NCBI RefSeq assembly: GCF_000150275.1
Contig: NW_002060952.1
Coordinates: 1,912,260-1,976,259 of the forward strand
Direction: 5' to 3'
DNA length: 64,000 nt
From: Trichoplax adhaerens
Lineage: Eukaryota; Placozoa; Uniplacotomia; Trichoplacea; Trichoplacidae
Within the stretch, counting starts at the first letter, position 1. Each line of letters begins with the position of its first letter. The position numbers and the translations under genes were made by a program. The notes beneath the pieces were generated by a model. That model saw nothing but the letters and a program-made list of their open reading frames with translations, was not told the origin of the DNA and made no database searches. Positions 24,101-35,753 of this stretch are shown here, one piece after another.

Positions 24101-24971
24101 CGGATTAAATTAAACAACACTTTAAACTCTAAAGTAAATTTGCCTCTAAAGCTATTATTTATATATAGCGAAAAATAGTTCAAGGTCTAGAGTAGTATAT
24201 GGATACTATAATTTTATCACGTATTGATGTTGCAGTTGGTTACCTGTCATGCAAACTATAATTTTATCACTTATTGATGTTGCAGTTGGTTATCTGTACA
24301 TAGATTTTTCAACTAGGCTGCAATTTGTAATTATTTTCTTAGAAGAAACTGTATCCGAATCAAAAATAATCCGGAAGCGAGACGATAGCTTTACTACTAA
24401 AGCTATCGATAAATAAAACAGGTCAAAGTAAACTTAATGGAAACTTTTAATTATACACGAGTAATATAACAAGTCATTTGCCAGCACAAGTGCTGATCGA
24501 AGATGATGATACCAACTAATTCTAGGGAATCTGTAATGTAATATTCTATCACTTCTTGACGTTAACACGTCATAGAAAATCATCTCCAAGTCAACCAATA
24601 AGCATTACCAAAGTTCCCTATCATATTACTATTATGCTATTACTTTATAAATAGCATTAAAAAATGACTAATATCATACCAATGGATTAGCTTACCTCCA
24701 GTTCCAGTCCAGCTTTTTTAAATTGACGAATGGTAAGACGATCATTTTTAGCATATTTCACCAAATTATTGGCAAACCATTCTATAGCTGGGACTTTGAA
24801 GTCAATAGAAAATTGCTTTTTTGAGCCTAGCCTACTTAATGTAGATCTTAAACTCATATTGCTAGGACCTCGAACTACTCTCTTCTTGGGTGTATTTATT
24901 ATTTCCCTATCGAGATTAGATGATGATTCAGGATTAAGAGGTTGAACGGATGCCGATCTTTTCAAATACAT
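12148..24971 (-). CDS. NOX5: Calcium-activated NADPH oxidase, NOX5 type, with extended EF-hand array
   Basis: Membrane oxidase that passes electrons from NADPH through FAD and two hemes to oxygen, making superoxide under calcium control. Exons: 24971-24696, 23313-23219, 17836-17731, 17574-17483, 17309-17195, 16963-16813, 16625-16415, 15949-15549, 15283-15111, 15027-14836, 14632-14372, 14245-13172, 13029-12817, 12628-12362, 12279-12148; all phases agree, giving 1252 residues. Residues about 60-331 hold EF-hand-like units; the best loops start at Asp169, 240, 276 and 320. The six-helix heme domain (about 350-604) has His460/His474 and His546/His559 at the usual spacing. FAD motif HPFTISSAPE, NADPH motifs DGPYGTP, GAGIGVTPF and FFCGS, and terminal FRKENF follow. 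A disordered exon (692-1049) interrupts the dehydrogenase domain. NOX5 proteins are usually 700-770 residues; the excess is EF modules plus this exon. No peroxidase domain, so not DUOX. The start is the first ATG in the first exon found; a further 5' exon is possible. Confidence 0.95.
13172..14245 (-). other. NOX5 exon 12: 358-residue low-complexity insert
   Basis: This single exon, flanked by phase 0 introns, sits between the FAD-binding exon ending SPKIPK and the NADPH exon starting VFIDGPYGTP. It is rich in Ser, Pro, Ala and Arg, with repeats such as PSPAHS, PSPVHS, PSPVAP and QSPGPSPV (many SP sites) and basic, kinase-like sites KVRRTRSEAVSDL, RKRQVSIAI and RRRSARKSVVG. No fold is apparent, so it is likely disordered. 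From family knowledge, vertebrate NOX5 carries a much shorter basic, phosphorylated segment at about this point, so a regulatory role is inferred. Confidence 0.85.
17837..23218 (-). other. Large NOX5 intron (5.4 kb), no gene recognised inside
   Basis: The intron has donor GTAAGT on the exon ending at 23219 and acceptor TATAG before 17836. It is AT-rich with no supported exon on either strand; a 61-codon open frame at 18262-18447 (-) looks like chance. It contains one diverged direct repeat (19075-19395). It is by far the longest intron in the window, since most others are 100-900 bases. Confidence 0.6.
19075..19395. repeat. Diverged direct repeat, ~256-bp spacing, inside NOX5 intron
   Basis: Segments near 19075-19130 and 19330-19395 both read ACTCAACTTA, then CCTRTTTTCTARCAGCTTT and a GTAGAA block followed by TTATGTT. 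They look like remnants of a short tandem or dispersed element. There is no coding capacity. Confidence 0.5.
24205..24297. repeat. Two-copy tandem repeat, 50-bp period, in NOX5 intron 1
   Basis: The 43-base unit beginning ACTATAATTTTATCAC and ending GCAGTTGGTTAYCTGT occurs at 24205-24247 and again at 24255-24297 with only two differences visible. The high identity points to a recent duplication. It lies in the 1.4 kb intron between the first two NOX5 exons. Confidence 0.9.
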
Positions 24972-27900
24972 TATGTAATCCAAGACACTTATGATGTAAT
25001 CAAGATAGAGCAATTGAAAAACTATTGACTACTGAAGATAGACAAATACGATGTAGAAACAGCATATTACAAAATTGATGACAATTGTTAAATAGAAAAA
25101 TGGTTGGTAAAAGCAGATTCGGCGAGACGAATACCCAATGATAGCCATAGCCAATTTTAAATCATAGTGATAATAAGGAAAAAATAGAAAAAAATAAAAT
25201 TAATACGGCAAAATTATTAGATTAACTTACTCCTAAAGATGACTTGCAATGCCATCCGGTAATCTCCAACAAAATATACTGATATTCCAAATGTAAACAA
25301 CTTAAAAGTAGAAAAGTTGTTGAAGATGATAATGGGCAATTAACAAAATGACGTGGAAATATTCAGAAGCAATCGAATTGTCAGCAGCATCAAGGTTTTT
25401 ATGAAAACTCTTCCTATTGAGACTATCGAGATAGGTAAACTGCAAAAGGATCGACTTTGAAATGGCAATTGAATCAAAGAAATACCATGATATAATATAA
25501 GGGTCATATGTTTGAATAAAGGCAGCGAATAGTAATTAATCTAACGTCCTGACTATTGATGGTTCTATATCAAGTTGACTAAGATCACTTCTTCCTTAGT
25601 ACTAGCTAGAATGATAATGACTATATGATTATAGCCAATGTTATGATTAATGGAAATCGATGGCAATACAATTCAATATTTTCAATATTCCGATGATGAC
25701 GGAGTTATTTTTACGTGAACTAGCATTTCAAGACAGAGTAGGAACAATCTAAGACGAACAATACATCAAACAATTTTGAACAAGGACTTCAATTAATGTC
25801 AACAAGGCATGTATTCTATCAATAGTAACAACTTGTGACATGATAAAGTTCAATAATTCGATAAAAGCCCTCCCTAAGGAAAATCGATGGGATGACGTTG
25901 AATATCCTGATCATAGCATGCATAGCAAGGCTAGAATAGAGAGCAGTCAAAGGACAACATTTTTTGTTACTGATGATCAATGACTCGGTTAAATGAAGGA
26001 TCAATGCAATCCTATCTAACATGAACCAACCATATCTAATAATAGAACAATAAATTAACTCAATCTATTGTTGCAATATAAGCAAACAATTTGAAATTGA
26101 TTCAATGAAGTTACAAAGAGAAATTGAGTCAAGATTGTTATTCTGACTTCATTTCACCAACAGAAGGTATTTCAACGATCTAAAGAAATAGACAATCAAG
26201 CATATGATATCCATTTTGTCTGGCTTTCTATTGTCCTATCAGTGAATATAGACTTTATTCAAGTTGAAGTTAATGCGGCACTATAATTTGATGTATTAAA
26301 TACCTGAATTATATACTGTAAGTCATCAAGTCAAACAAGAAACAATAACTCTTTAACGAGAGGCGATAGCAGTTCCAAAGATCATCCTTAGTGATTTTTG
26401 ATCTTGTCAATTGACTTGGATAATAAATTGGCGATTTAATAGATGAGATGGTAAATTCATTTTATCTGCCCATGAAAAATTTCTAAGTATTTATAACCTC
26501 ATTGATTACAGACTGCTTGTCATTAAAAGGAAAATGAGATCGAGACAAGTCAATACGGGATTATTTTCATTAATTTTTTTATCCATCATTTAGAGATATA
26601 ATACAAAATTAAAAATCAGACTAGTTCAAGTTGCAGTAAATCTAGCTCAATCCTTTGTTGTTTCATTAATGCACTATAAATCAAATAGATATCCTTGAAC
26701 TAGTCTCAATCGTAGGCCTTGTACAGCTACATCGGATCACAATCATCTTCCCTATTCCTCTTGGTAGCGATATCACGTATATAAAATGCTTTGTTTCTAA
26801 GTTAGCAGCACAGTTTTGATTACAGAAAAACTCCAATTTATCAATATCATCAACATTAGTCTACGTAATGATATAGCAAACAGAAAATAATCTATTCTTG
26901 TTAGCTTGATTAAGTATACACTATCTCTATTTTTAAAGCCTATCTCATATAACCTTCTAGTCCTCTATTAGATAACCATTTATAGACGACTCAATTTTAA
27001 TTCACTTTACAAACTAGTGCTAGAAAATAGAAAAAGAGGGCTGTTCAGATAAGATCAAGATTTAAACTATAGAAAGAATAGTCATGCGCTAATTTATTAA
27101 AATCCTATGCGTATACATAAATATAAAAATTTCGGGAAACTTTCATGTGTCGTAACATTATATTTTTGAGTGGTCAAATTTTTTATTTAAAGTTGAACAG
27201 TACCCGCCACTAATATTAATCTGCTGTCATCCCTTAACCGCGATAAAGTTTAAATTCACTCCATAAAAATCGATTCAACGATTATTATCCTATTTCTTAT
27301 ATTTATAAATAATCAATTTCTTTTATAGCCTGCCGACGCCTGTATCTACCGATATTATAAATACGCGTAACTTGTAATGCACTAATAAAAAGTCAGACTT
27401 TATTCATCTATTATTGACGACTAATTATTATAACTAATTTAATAAATAATTTCATCGAAAGAATTACAAAATATTTTAATTCGAAAGAAATTTATTAATG
27501 AATATATCACCTTTTATGTTTATATAGCATTATTGTACCATAACAACTTAGACAACATAAAAACGTTAGTATAGCATCCAGTAAAATCCTTTAAGCTGAT
27601 CACTATGAATTAAAAATTTGTTTCGCGGTTATCTAACTTCTGAGGATAGAAATTTTTAAAACTCGGTGATTGATTCTAACAGGTTCAAATTAAATTTAAA
27701 CATTAAAAACGATTTTATATAAATATTCAGTAGCTCTGTGGATATGCTGGAGTGATTGTCTAAATTTCAAGTATTTCATTTAGAGAGAAATGTTGCCTGT
27801 TCATCATATTATCCTATTTCAGGATTCAATTCTTAGTTTTGGATATTCATACCACTATCAATTTAAACATGCTAAAATATATAATAGATGGATATGCCTT

Positions 27901-30900
27901 GTAATTTGAATAATTTTACATTTTTACTGAGACAGAAATTACTGGCATTTCCGTTCAAGATCTTAATTCGGCCTTAGGTGCATTGACCAGAGGTCAACTT
28001 ACCGACGCATTTCATAGCACCTTAAGTGATTTTCTATATTGAGTGTAGGAAATTATACTGTCATAAAACTTTTTATAAACGCAAATATAGTATGACGCTA
28101 TCAGAGTCTTAAATTATATCATCAATATTTAACTCTTCGATCTCAGAGCCCTTAATCCCATGAAAGCGAATATACTATTAGCTTCAATGGCAAACATTGT
28201 CATTTTATTGAAAGTAATATATGTGAAAATAATTTACACAGCAAGATCCACGTATAAGAGTTTTTACGTGAATCTATTTTACTCGTAAGCATACAATATT
28301 TTTACTCCCACATTACGCAACAGTAGAAGACGATTTCAAGTTTTGTAAGTAAACTTGATATGCTGGAAAGATTTATTTAACCTCTCACGTTTGATATTCA
28401 CTGAAACTGAGACATTGAATAATTAGAGTCCGAAATAAGAAAATCAAGATTAATGGAATACGGTAATTACAGTATTTAATATTTCCGATAATAATTTCTT
28501 TATATTGCATAACCTTACAATTTAGTTCGATTATTTTTTTAAATAGTCAAAAAAGAATCAGATAAATTGACCTGTCAACTAATTTACGCTATTCTATGTT
28601 GTTATTATTATTATGAATCGCATTGGATACTCTTTCAATTTGTATTATGGAATCTTTTCGGTAGAAATGGGTTCTGCGTATAATTATTTCTTGATCTGAA
28701 TGTAGACAATTTTAAGTTAAAATTACGCCTTGACAGCATAATATTCGTTCTATCAATCATCCTTTGACTTTCTAATGGAACGGTTCTTTCAGTTTAGAAA
28801 CTAAAAATAACGTTGTCATTTTATTCCTTTATCCTAGATTAAAATATTGCACACAGTAATATTCCAATATATGTACTATTATCGGCCATCTAAAGCACTT
28901 CCTCTCCCTATTTTGAAGTTCTTTGTATTATTTAAGCTTCAATTAGTCCATGTTTATTTTTCCTTCTGGCTATTCGCTTCCATTTTCTAAGTAATCGTAA
29001 AGCTAGTACAGCACATTATCTACTTTCACTACCTTAATATTTTAGAATAAGATTCATTTTAAAAGTATGGTACATACAAACACTGAAAAATAGGATCAAT
29101 TAGCCTAAATAGGAAGGTACTGAATTTTTAGTTGCTATCTGCAAACTTTGTCTACGTGATGATTAGATTTGTCAAAAAATCAGTTTGCATTACAACATTC
29201 ATTGAAGCGTATCCTTAAACTACATAAATTATGCGCTATTTCTCACTCCATTTCAATCATTCAAAACTCGATCCTTCTATCCCTTAGGTCACCTATGGAA
29301 AGTAATAGAGTGCCCTGATAAAAAAATCGATCAATTGACATTTCTAAGATTGATTAAAAATTTATTTTAATTCATGACCTTGTCGCTAACAATTAGTATT
29401 TCGGCTATTTTCTTTGCCTATTGACTATTCATCGCGTCTAAAGGGCGAATTTTACGTCTAAACAATAAGCACAATTACTCAACTTATTGAAATTATTTTC
29501 TATGTAGACGATGCACCTGTAGATATACAATAGGTTAGCGTTATTTACCCACAAGTAAATGTTAAGGATATTTTCATCATCATGAAGCTTGAAGACCAGT
29601 AACCTGGGAACGGTATTGTATTGCCGAAAACTTTTTTGGTGTACAATCGGAAGCTGACCTCAGCCTATTTTCATTATTTTACTTTGAGTCAAAATAATTC
29701 CGATGGAAAATTTGAAAGCTGCTTTAGGATAATAACAACAATTATAGGCGGAAGAAATATCCTAAAATCGAGTTAACTTTAAGCTTGAACTTTGCCTTCA
29801 TCCTAAATTAAACCCAACTATAAAAAATCTCTTGATATTGAGCAAAACAGGATAACATCCTTCTCATTTTTAAATTAATTGTATCCAATGTTCGGTAATC
29901 AATCATCATAGGATATTTTCTTGATGCTCATATTAAAGAAAACGTGATCGATGAAGACACTAAGTCAGTACTTTTTCTGCAAATAACCTTTAGCTTTAAA
30001 ATCACTCCCAAGTCTATTCAGAGCTAGACAGTATCCGTCTGATTTGTAAATTAATATTTTATTTAGCTTTGGATAGTCCATCGTAATCAAAATATTTATG
30101 ATTTTTATCGCCAGGAAAAAATTGAAGAATCTGAATAGTGAATTAATACTTAGCGGCAGTAAAAGGATTGCAATAATATCGATAAAGAACGGACATGAAA
30201 ATAGTTAGTATGATCGTGTATGGATCATATCCCATTCTACGTGGCATAAAGTGCATAACTATTAGCAAGCCCATTATTTCATATTATTTTTCAGCTTGAA
30301 ATCTATCGACATAGTATTAAAGCTACGCTATTGCTTTATTTTATGTTAGTCATATTCCCCTTTTAGTATTATCTATCATTTCATATTGTCAGCATATCAA
30401 TGGAAATTAAGCCGTTACCAGTCTTACTTATATTCAATTTTTACCCTCCTTACGTATTTAACAGAAATTTTAAAAGTACTTTGATGATGTAATGCAGCTA
30501 TAGTCCATAGTAATCAATAATTCTTTCCTGAATTTTCTAGAAAAAAATTTCATGAATGGTGAGGATGATAGCACACAATTAAGATCCTTTTATTCAGCTT
30601 TCTTTGTCGCTCTCCAGCCTTCTGTCATTAAAATTTCACGTAAAGTGAGTCAGTTATTTCAGAGGTGCAGTTTATTATTAATTCGTTCTGGCCAATACCT
30701 CCCCTAAACTAGTTATCATTTCAATTTATTTATCTACAAGCAGCAGCTTTAAATTAAAATTTTATTAGCAATTATTATTTCCACGATTGACAAAATGTAT
30801 GAGCTGACTGTCCTAACTTTATTTCTTACTGTTCATTAAAGAATTGAGCCACCAGAATTATTAATTTGTTAATAATTATACGCACATAATCTACTCAGTA

Positions 30901-33900
30901 AATACAGAATTATGAAAACACGAATGCTTAAGACTCTTCGTAACTGATATATCTTTATTACAGTCACGATTTTAACTGGCATCCAGAAATAATCTGCAAC
31001 GATTATTATTGAAGATTACTACTAGGCTTAAGGCTACTGTGCCTCAGAATATGTATGTCATATCCTATCTCTCAATATTCTTGTACGAAGCCTTATAGAA
31101 TGAAAAATCTAATATTTCTGTTGGACATCATCTTTATGCATAGTGTAGAGTAGTTTCAGATTTAGAAAAGCTATTTAAATACCTAATGTCCCGAATATCA
31201 AATAGAATGCATTTATTTTTTAGCGTTCCCCTCAATCTTCTCGTATGAAAGACTTCTGGGATAACTGATGCTATATTACTTAACATTTCCATGCTTTCGC
31301 CATTAAAATTTTATATATACTTCTAATGGTTTGCATAGAATAAAATATCAGACCAACTTATAAATTTCGGGTGTACCTTGATAGAGTTAACGATTACTAG
31401 CTGTATGTTAATGAGTCTATCATCAATTGTATCGATGTGAACGTACAAAATGATCATCCCAATAAATTTCAGTATGTTGCAAATAAAACTTTAGTAAAAG
31501 TTTAATGATCTCACAATTGATCTATTCTTTCAAAGTATGACCACCACTCAAGGTTGACTGAACGTATAAAGATTCTACCTGACGGTAAATTATAATAGAC
31601 AGCGTGATTTGGAATTCAATCATATCCTCTTTCTTTCAGCATGACACTATATGCCAATTCTTTCAATTATTTCAATCACGCAATTTAGAAATAAAATCTG
31701 AAGTTGTCCAACCCTAGCTATATTTCCACTTTAGTATATAAGTTTATAAGTAATTTAATATTGCTACTGCAGCTTAAAGAGTGACAAAATTACAATGTTT
31801 CCCTCCGTGAAATTTGCGAAGACAAAGCTACTCACTGAATTTCATGATAAATTTCTTTATCGTTACTGGCAATACCCAACTTAATTAACTATTTGCGTCT
31901 TATTTACTGCCCTATCAATCCCTTTTGTTAAGTCAATGCAATTTGATTTTTCGATATCATAAAAAATTAGAAATCTATCATTTTCAATAGCTAGGAAAAC
32001 AAAATAGAAACTGAAATTATGCCTATCAGCATCATTGCCTTTTATACCAGTCATTTTTCAATAGATGCTACATTTAACCATCATATTTAGATAATTTACG
32101 ATTTTGAAATTCTAGTAATCAGATTTTCTACTGTAATAATGTCAACTGATTATATTCTTTGTAAAACTATAATTAATGGAGCCTACGCGATTCCCTACGC
32201 ATTGTCATAATAAATTGACTTGCCCTAAGAATAAATTGCTTCTCAAGGATGACTACGTTAAATTCAGTCTATTCCTCAGCATTTTTATTTTTGTGTACAC
32301 AAATCTATTATAAATGATTTTTGTTTGTAAATTGGGTATTTTTCTTTTTACCTCACTAAGTTACTGTCGTTAAATAAATTATTGTATATGAATATTTTAA
32401 ACATTAGATAGAATTACTTATTATCGCATTAATCTTCTAAAGTTACGTGAAGTTACATTACAGTAATGGTAAAAATTGCTATAAAATATTGAAATCAAGC
32501 TACGACACATACCGTACCATAACTTAATTTAATTATTAAGTTTATCTTAAAGTAAACAAAGTTTAGGTAACTCACTTATAAAATCGAACATTATTATATT
32601 TGCTTATCTAACATTCCAAACTCATTGCCTATGCCAATTTGAGAATTAATTAAATTTTTTATAATCAGAAATTTAAGTTAATTCTATCAGCCACTGTGGC
32701 GAAGACGATCTAAATCTAATTTATTACGTCTACTACATAATTAATCATTTATATTCTACCGGATATGTCTTGCAAATGTGTCATTAGTCAAATTTATTCC
32801 TACCAGCCAATGCGCAAATTTAACTAGTCATCGTTGCAGATTATTGACATTTTTACTACTTTATCTGTTAATTAGCCGTTAGGTTATTTTAATGGCTCAT
32901 TTACTGCTCCACCAATCTGTCTCCATGTAATAAAGAGAATTTTGGTAGTTATTAAAATCGTCAAACTTATAACCCTCTAACTCAGCTTTACTCATGTTGT
33001 ACTCATCTAGTTCTATCGCATTTATTGTAACTTAAAATAGCCTAATGTTATCACTACATTACACTGGCGATCAACACCTTTTCGGGCTCCATTTTTTAAA
33101 TATAATATATTTTTCTTCAATTCAATTACCGACCATAGTTTATATGATTAAAGTCTCAATCATGTTAAAACTTACAGTTACTGTCATCGAAAAGAATGTT
33201 GCATCAATGATCAAACTGTTCAATGAATTTAATTAGCTAATATCTATTATTCTCATAGATGAAATAATTGGATTAACTTCTTTGGCACATTAGAGAAAAT
33301 TAAACAGAGAGCTGTAGACAAGTAATACAGTCATTATAGTTAAGGAAATGGTTGCCAACAGTCAAATAATATTAATGAGACATGTCAACGACTGATTTAG
33401 TAAGCGCACTGATAGTTATCTGCGGAAATACGCCCATATCAGTGAAGCTAATTACAAACTTATCCTGAATGTGTATTAATTGCTATGACTTTGACTTTTA
33501 ACATCAGGTTGCCAGATTTTTAATGGCAATTATTACAGATGTTTTGAGCAAAATGTGTCTTAATGATAGATGTCAGAGAAGTCTGACGCAATGGATAACA
33601 TTTTTAATAGAGTATGATACTTACAATTCGGATAAGTAGTTTTAATAAAGCTATATGTAGCTTTCCAATATCCTTTCACTAATTATAAATAATTATTTAA
33701 GTTATACAATGTACATGAACTCCATCTAAAGAATCGAAATTACTCAGCATAAGAACCACACCAAAAATGGCAATATAATTATTAAATATGGCTTGAAACA
33801 CGTTAATCTGTCTTAAGTTACATAATAATGTTATCATTTACATTGAAACTTACTTAATTTATTTTTAGATTAATATAATATAATAATTTTTCAAGTTCAT

Positions 33901-35739
33901 TTATCTATAGAAAATCAGTGTCATAAATTAAAATAGGTACGGATCCCCTTATTAAGATGTTTTTTCAAGTAAAAATATTTTACAGATGTTTGTAACAGTT
34001 TTATAAGCGCTATTGAATCAAATCTCTTTGACCATAACAACAAATAAACTTTCCGATAAATATATTTATTACTATTGTTAGTGTGCTGCATAGTGCTATA
34101 AAATTCCATTAATATATTCTGCATAATGAGTATTAGATCCTGCTCTTGCAGCTACGTTGCACGATGTAAACATAACCGCTCTAGGTTAATCAATTTAAAG
34201 CAAGGGTACCTAATTTATATTCAATATGAGCAGCTAAAAGGATAAAAGTAAAATATCGAACTAGAAGTATCAGCACTACCTATTTGAGTTTGGGCAATGC
34301 CTTTGTCAATGATCTTAATCAATTCTGGTAGCAATATCAGAAATTAGGATAAATCTCAACTACAATAAGACATTTTAGGATGATACTTTTCATTCTTTTA
34401 CGCATCAATAAACTCTTATACTTGTTGCTTCTGTAATTGATCTTCTGATCAATGGCTTTAAGCTTGTCATGACATCGAAAATTATCGTTGTTCAATAAAG
34501 CAACAACTATCTGAGTAAACTAATTTAAAGTTGATTATTTTTAACATTTTAATTCAAATTGGAATACAATATCCGACCTTCGGCTTGCACATTATTAGGA
34601 TAAAATCAACTACTTAACAGACATCAGTTAGACACTAAATTCATTTTGCGTTTTGATATACTGATCAGCATTAATTATCTGAATATAAGCCAGGGCTAAA
34701 ACCAATGCATAAATAATAGCCTATGTGCATTAGCGTAACAATGACACGAGTATTAAGATATTAACATCCACTTTCCTCTACTAATTAAAACTAGAATATA
34801 AGAATATATGCTAAAATTCCAGTTAATACATGAGGTTTATCAATATCCTTTTAAAATAATACTTGCTCTATTATTAAGTAAAAATATAACAAATGTTTCC
34901 TTACGTGAATTAAATAAGACTCCCTGTATATTCAGCTATATGTAATGCATGAGTGAGCAAGTAGGATAAAAGAGGTTGCTACTTCTACTAAAGTAGTGCT
35001 TGCCTACTTTAAATTAAAATGCGCTTTATAATGCAGGCTATAATAAAACTTCACATAATATAGAATATTCCGAAAGTCGTCTACGTAAGAGTTGAATAAT
35101 CTCTAATACAAACTGAACCAAAAATTTCCTATACAGGCTACACTTAATCTAGGATATATCTATTAAGAACAATCTAAATAATAAAAGAATTTTAAATTGC
35201 GAATGTAAGCAGGACGGGCAGGAAATAAGCTGTAGATTGAGTTAATTTGTCGTTGTCTAACCGTCTAGTCTTTTTCTATTCAACTTAAAGTAGATACAAA
35301 TAGGCTAGCATAATAACTAACGTAATCTCATAAACTAAAATAATTGAATTAAAAATATGAAAAATATGCAGCTTGAGTTAGTATACAGGTATATAAGTAT
35401 ATTCTCATTACAGTATAATGTGATGTCATCAGTTCTAGCTTAGATCAGTTCACTAAACTCTAATTACATCGTTATTAATGAAATGTGATGATCTAAACCT
35501 TCCATCAAACTATTTAATTTAATGGTGATAGCACTTGTCACATCCTATAGTAATCAAAATAATGATTTAGCTAGAGATTAACTTAATAATTCATTATACT
35601 ATAAACAAGTTTTCTGACTGATTCCTCCACTTCCTAATGTTGTTGTTGCTTATCCGCCTTATTGATAACCCTCAACATTTAATTTCGTGTAGCCCACACC
35701 CCGCATATTATACAGCGCTATAAATTGGTAAGGAATCCC

Positions 35740-35753
35740 GTTGTCGTGGTAAC
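35740..35753. promoter_or_regulatory. X-box-like (RFX site) imperfect palindrome
   Basis: GTTGTCGTGGTAAC resembles the RFX-factor X-box (GTNRCC, 0-3 bases, RGYAAC) with one mismatch in the left half. It lies in an unusually GC-rich spot of the gene-poor region, about 15 bases after a TATAAAT sequence at 35719-35725. No neighbouring gene was recognised, so the call is tentative. Confidence 0.3.

Larger units (their letters stand above)
16415..24971 (-). other. NOX5 EF-hand region: three copies of a ~65-residue module plus two EF hands
   Basis: Exon pairs repeat the same plan: a WF motif, a weak EF loop with QF or EF, then a second EF hand ending in a GxxxKLT-like motif. Copy 1 has EWFANNL, IRQFKKA, SDGNKTVTLQEV and IGGIAKLT; copy 2 has EWFKNSF, HSQFKKA, LDGDNSGRVAFQ and IGSLEKLT; copy 3 has SWFEQQF, IVEFKNA, FDEDGSGTISLNE and MGGLNKLT. 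Two canonical hands follow (loops at 276-287, split by an intron, and 320-331). Phase 2 introns recur at the same place after KLT in copies 1 and 2, which supports duplication of an exon pair. Only copy 3 and the last two hands keep full calcium ligands; copy 2's second loop lacks the final Glu. Confidence 0.85.

Noticed and set aside
12148-24971. Dual oxidase (DUOX) as identity of the oxidase
   Set aside because: No peroxidase-like domain and no extra N-terminal helix were seen. The EF hands precede the heme domain directly, as in NOX5, and the C terminus matches NOX5.
29498-29512. FYVDD reverse-transcriptase-like motif
   Set aside because: The frame hits a stop within a few codons and no other retroelement motif, long frame or terminal repeat is nearby. 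Five residues are expected by chance in 64 kb.
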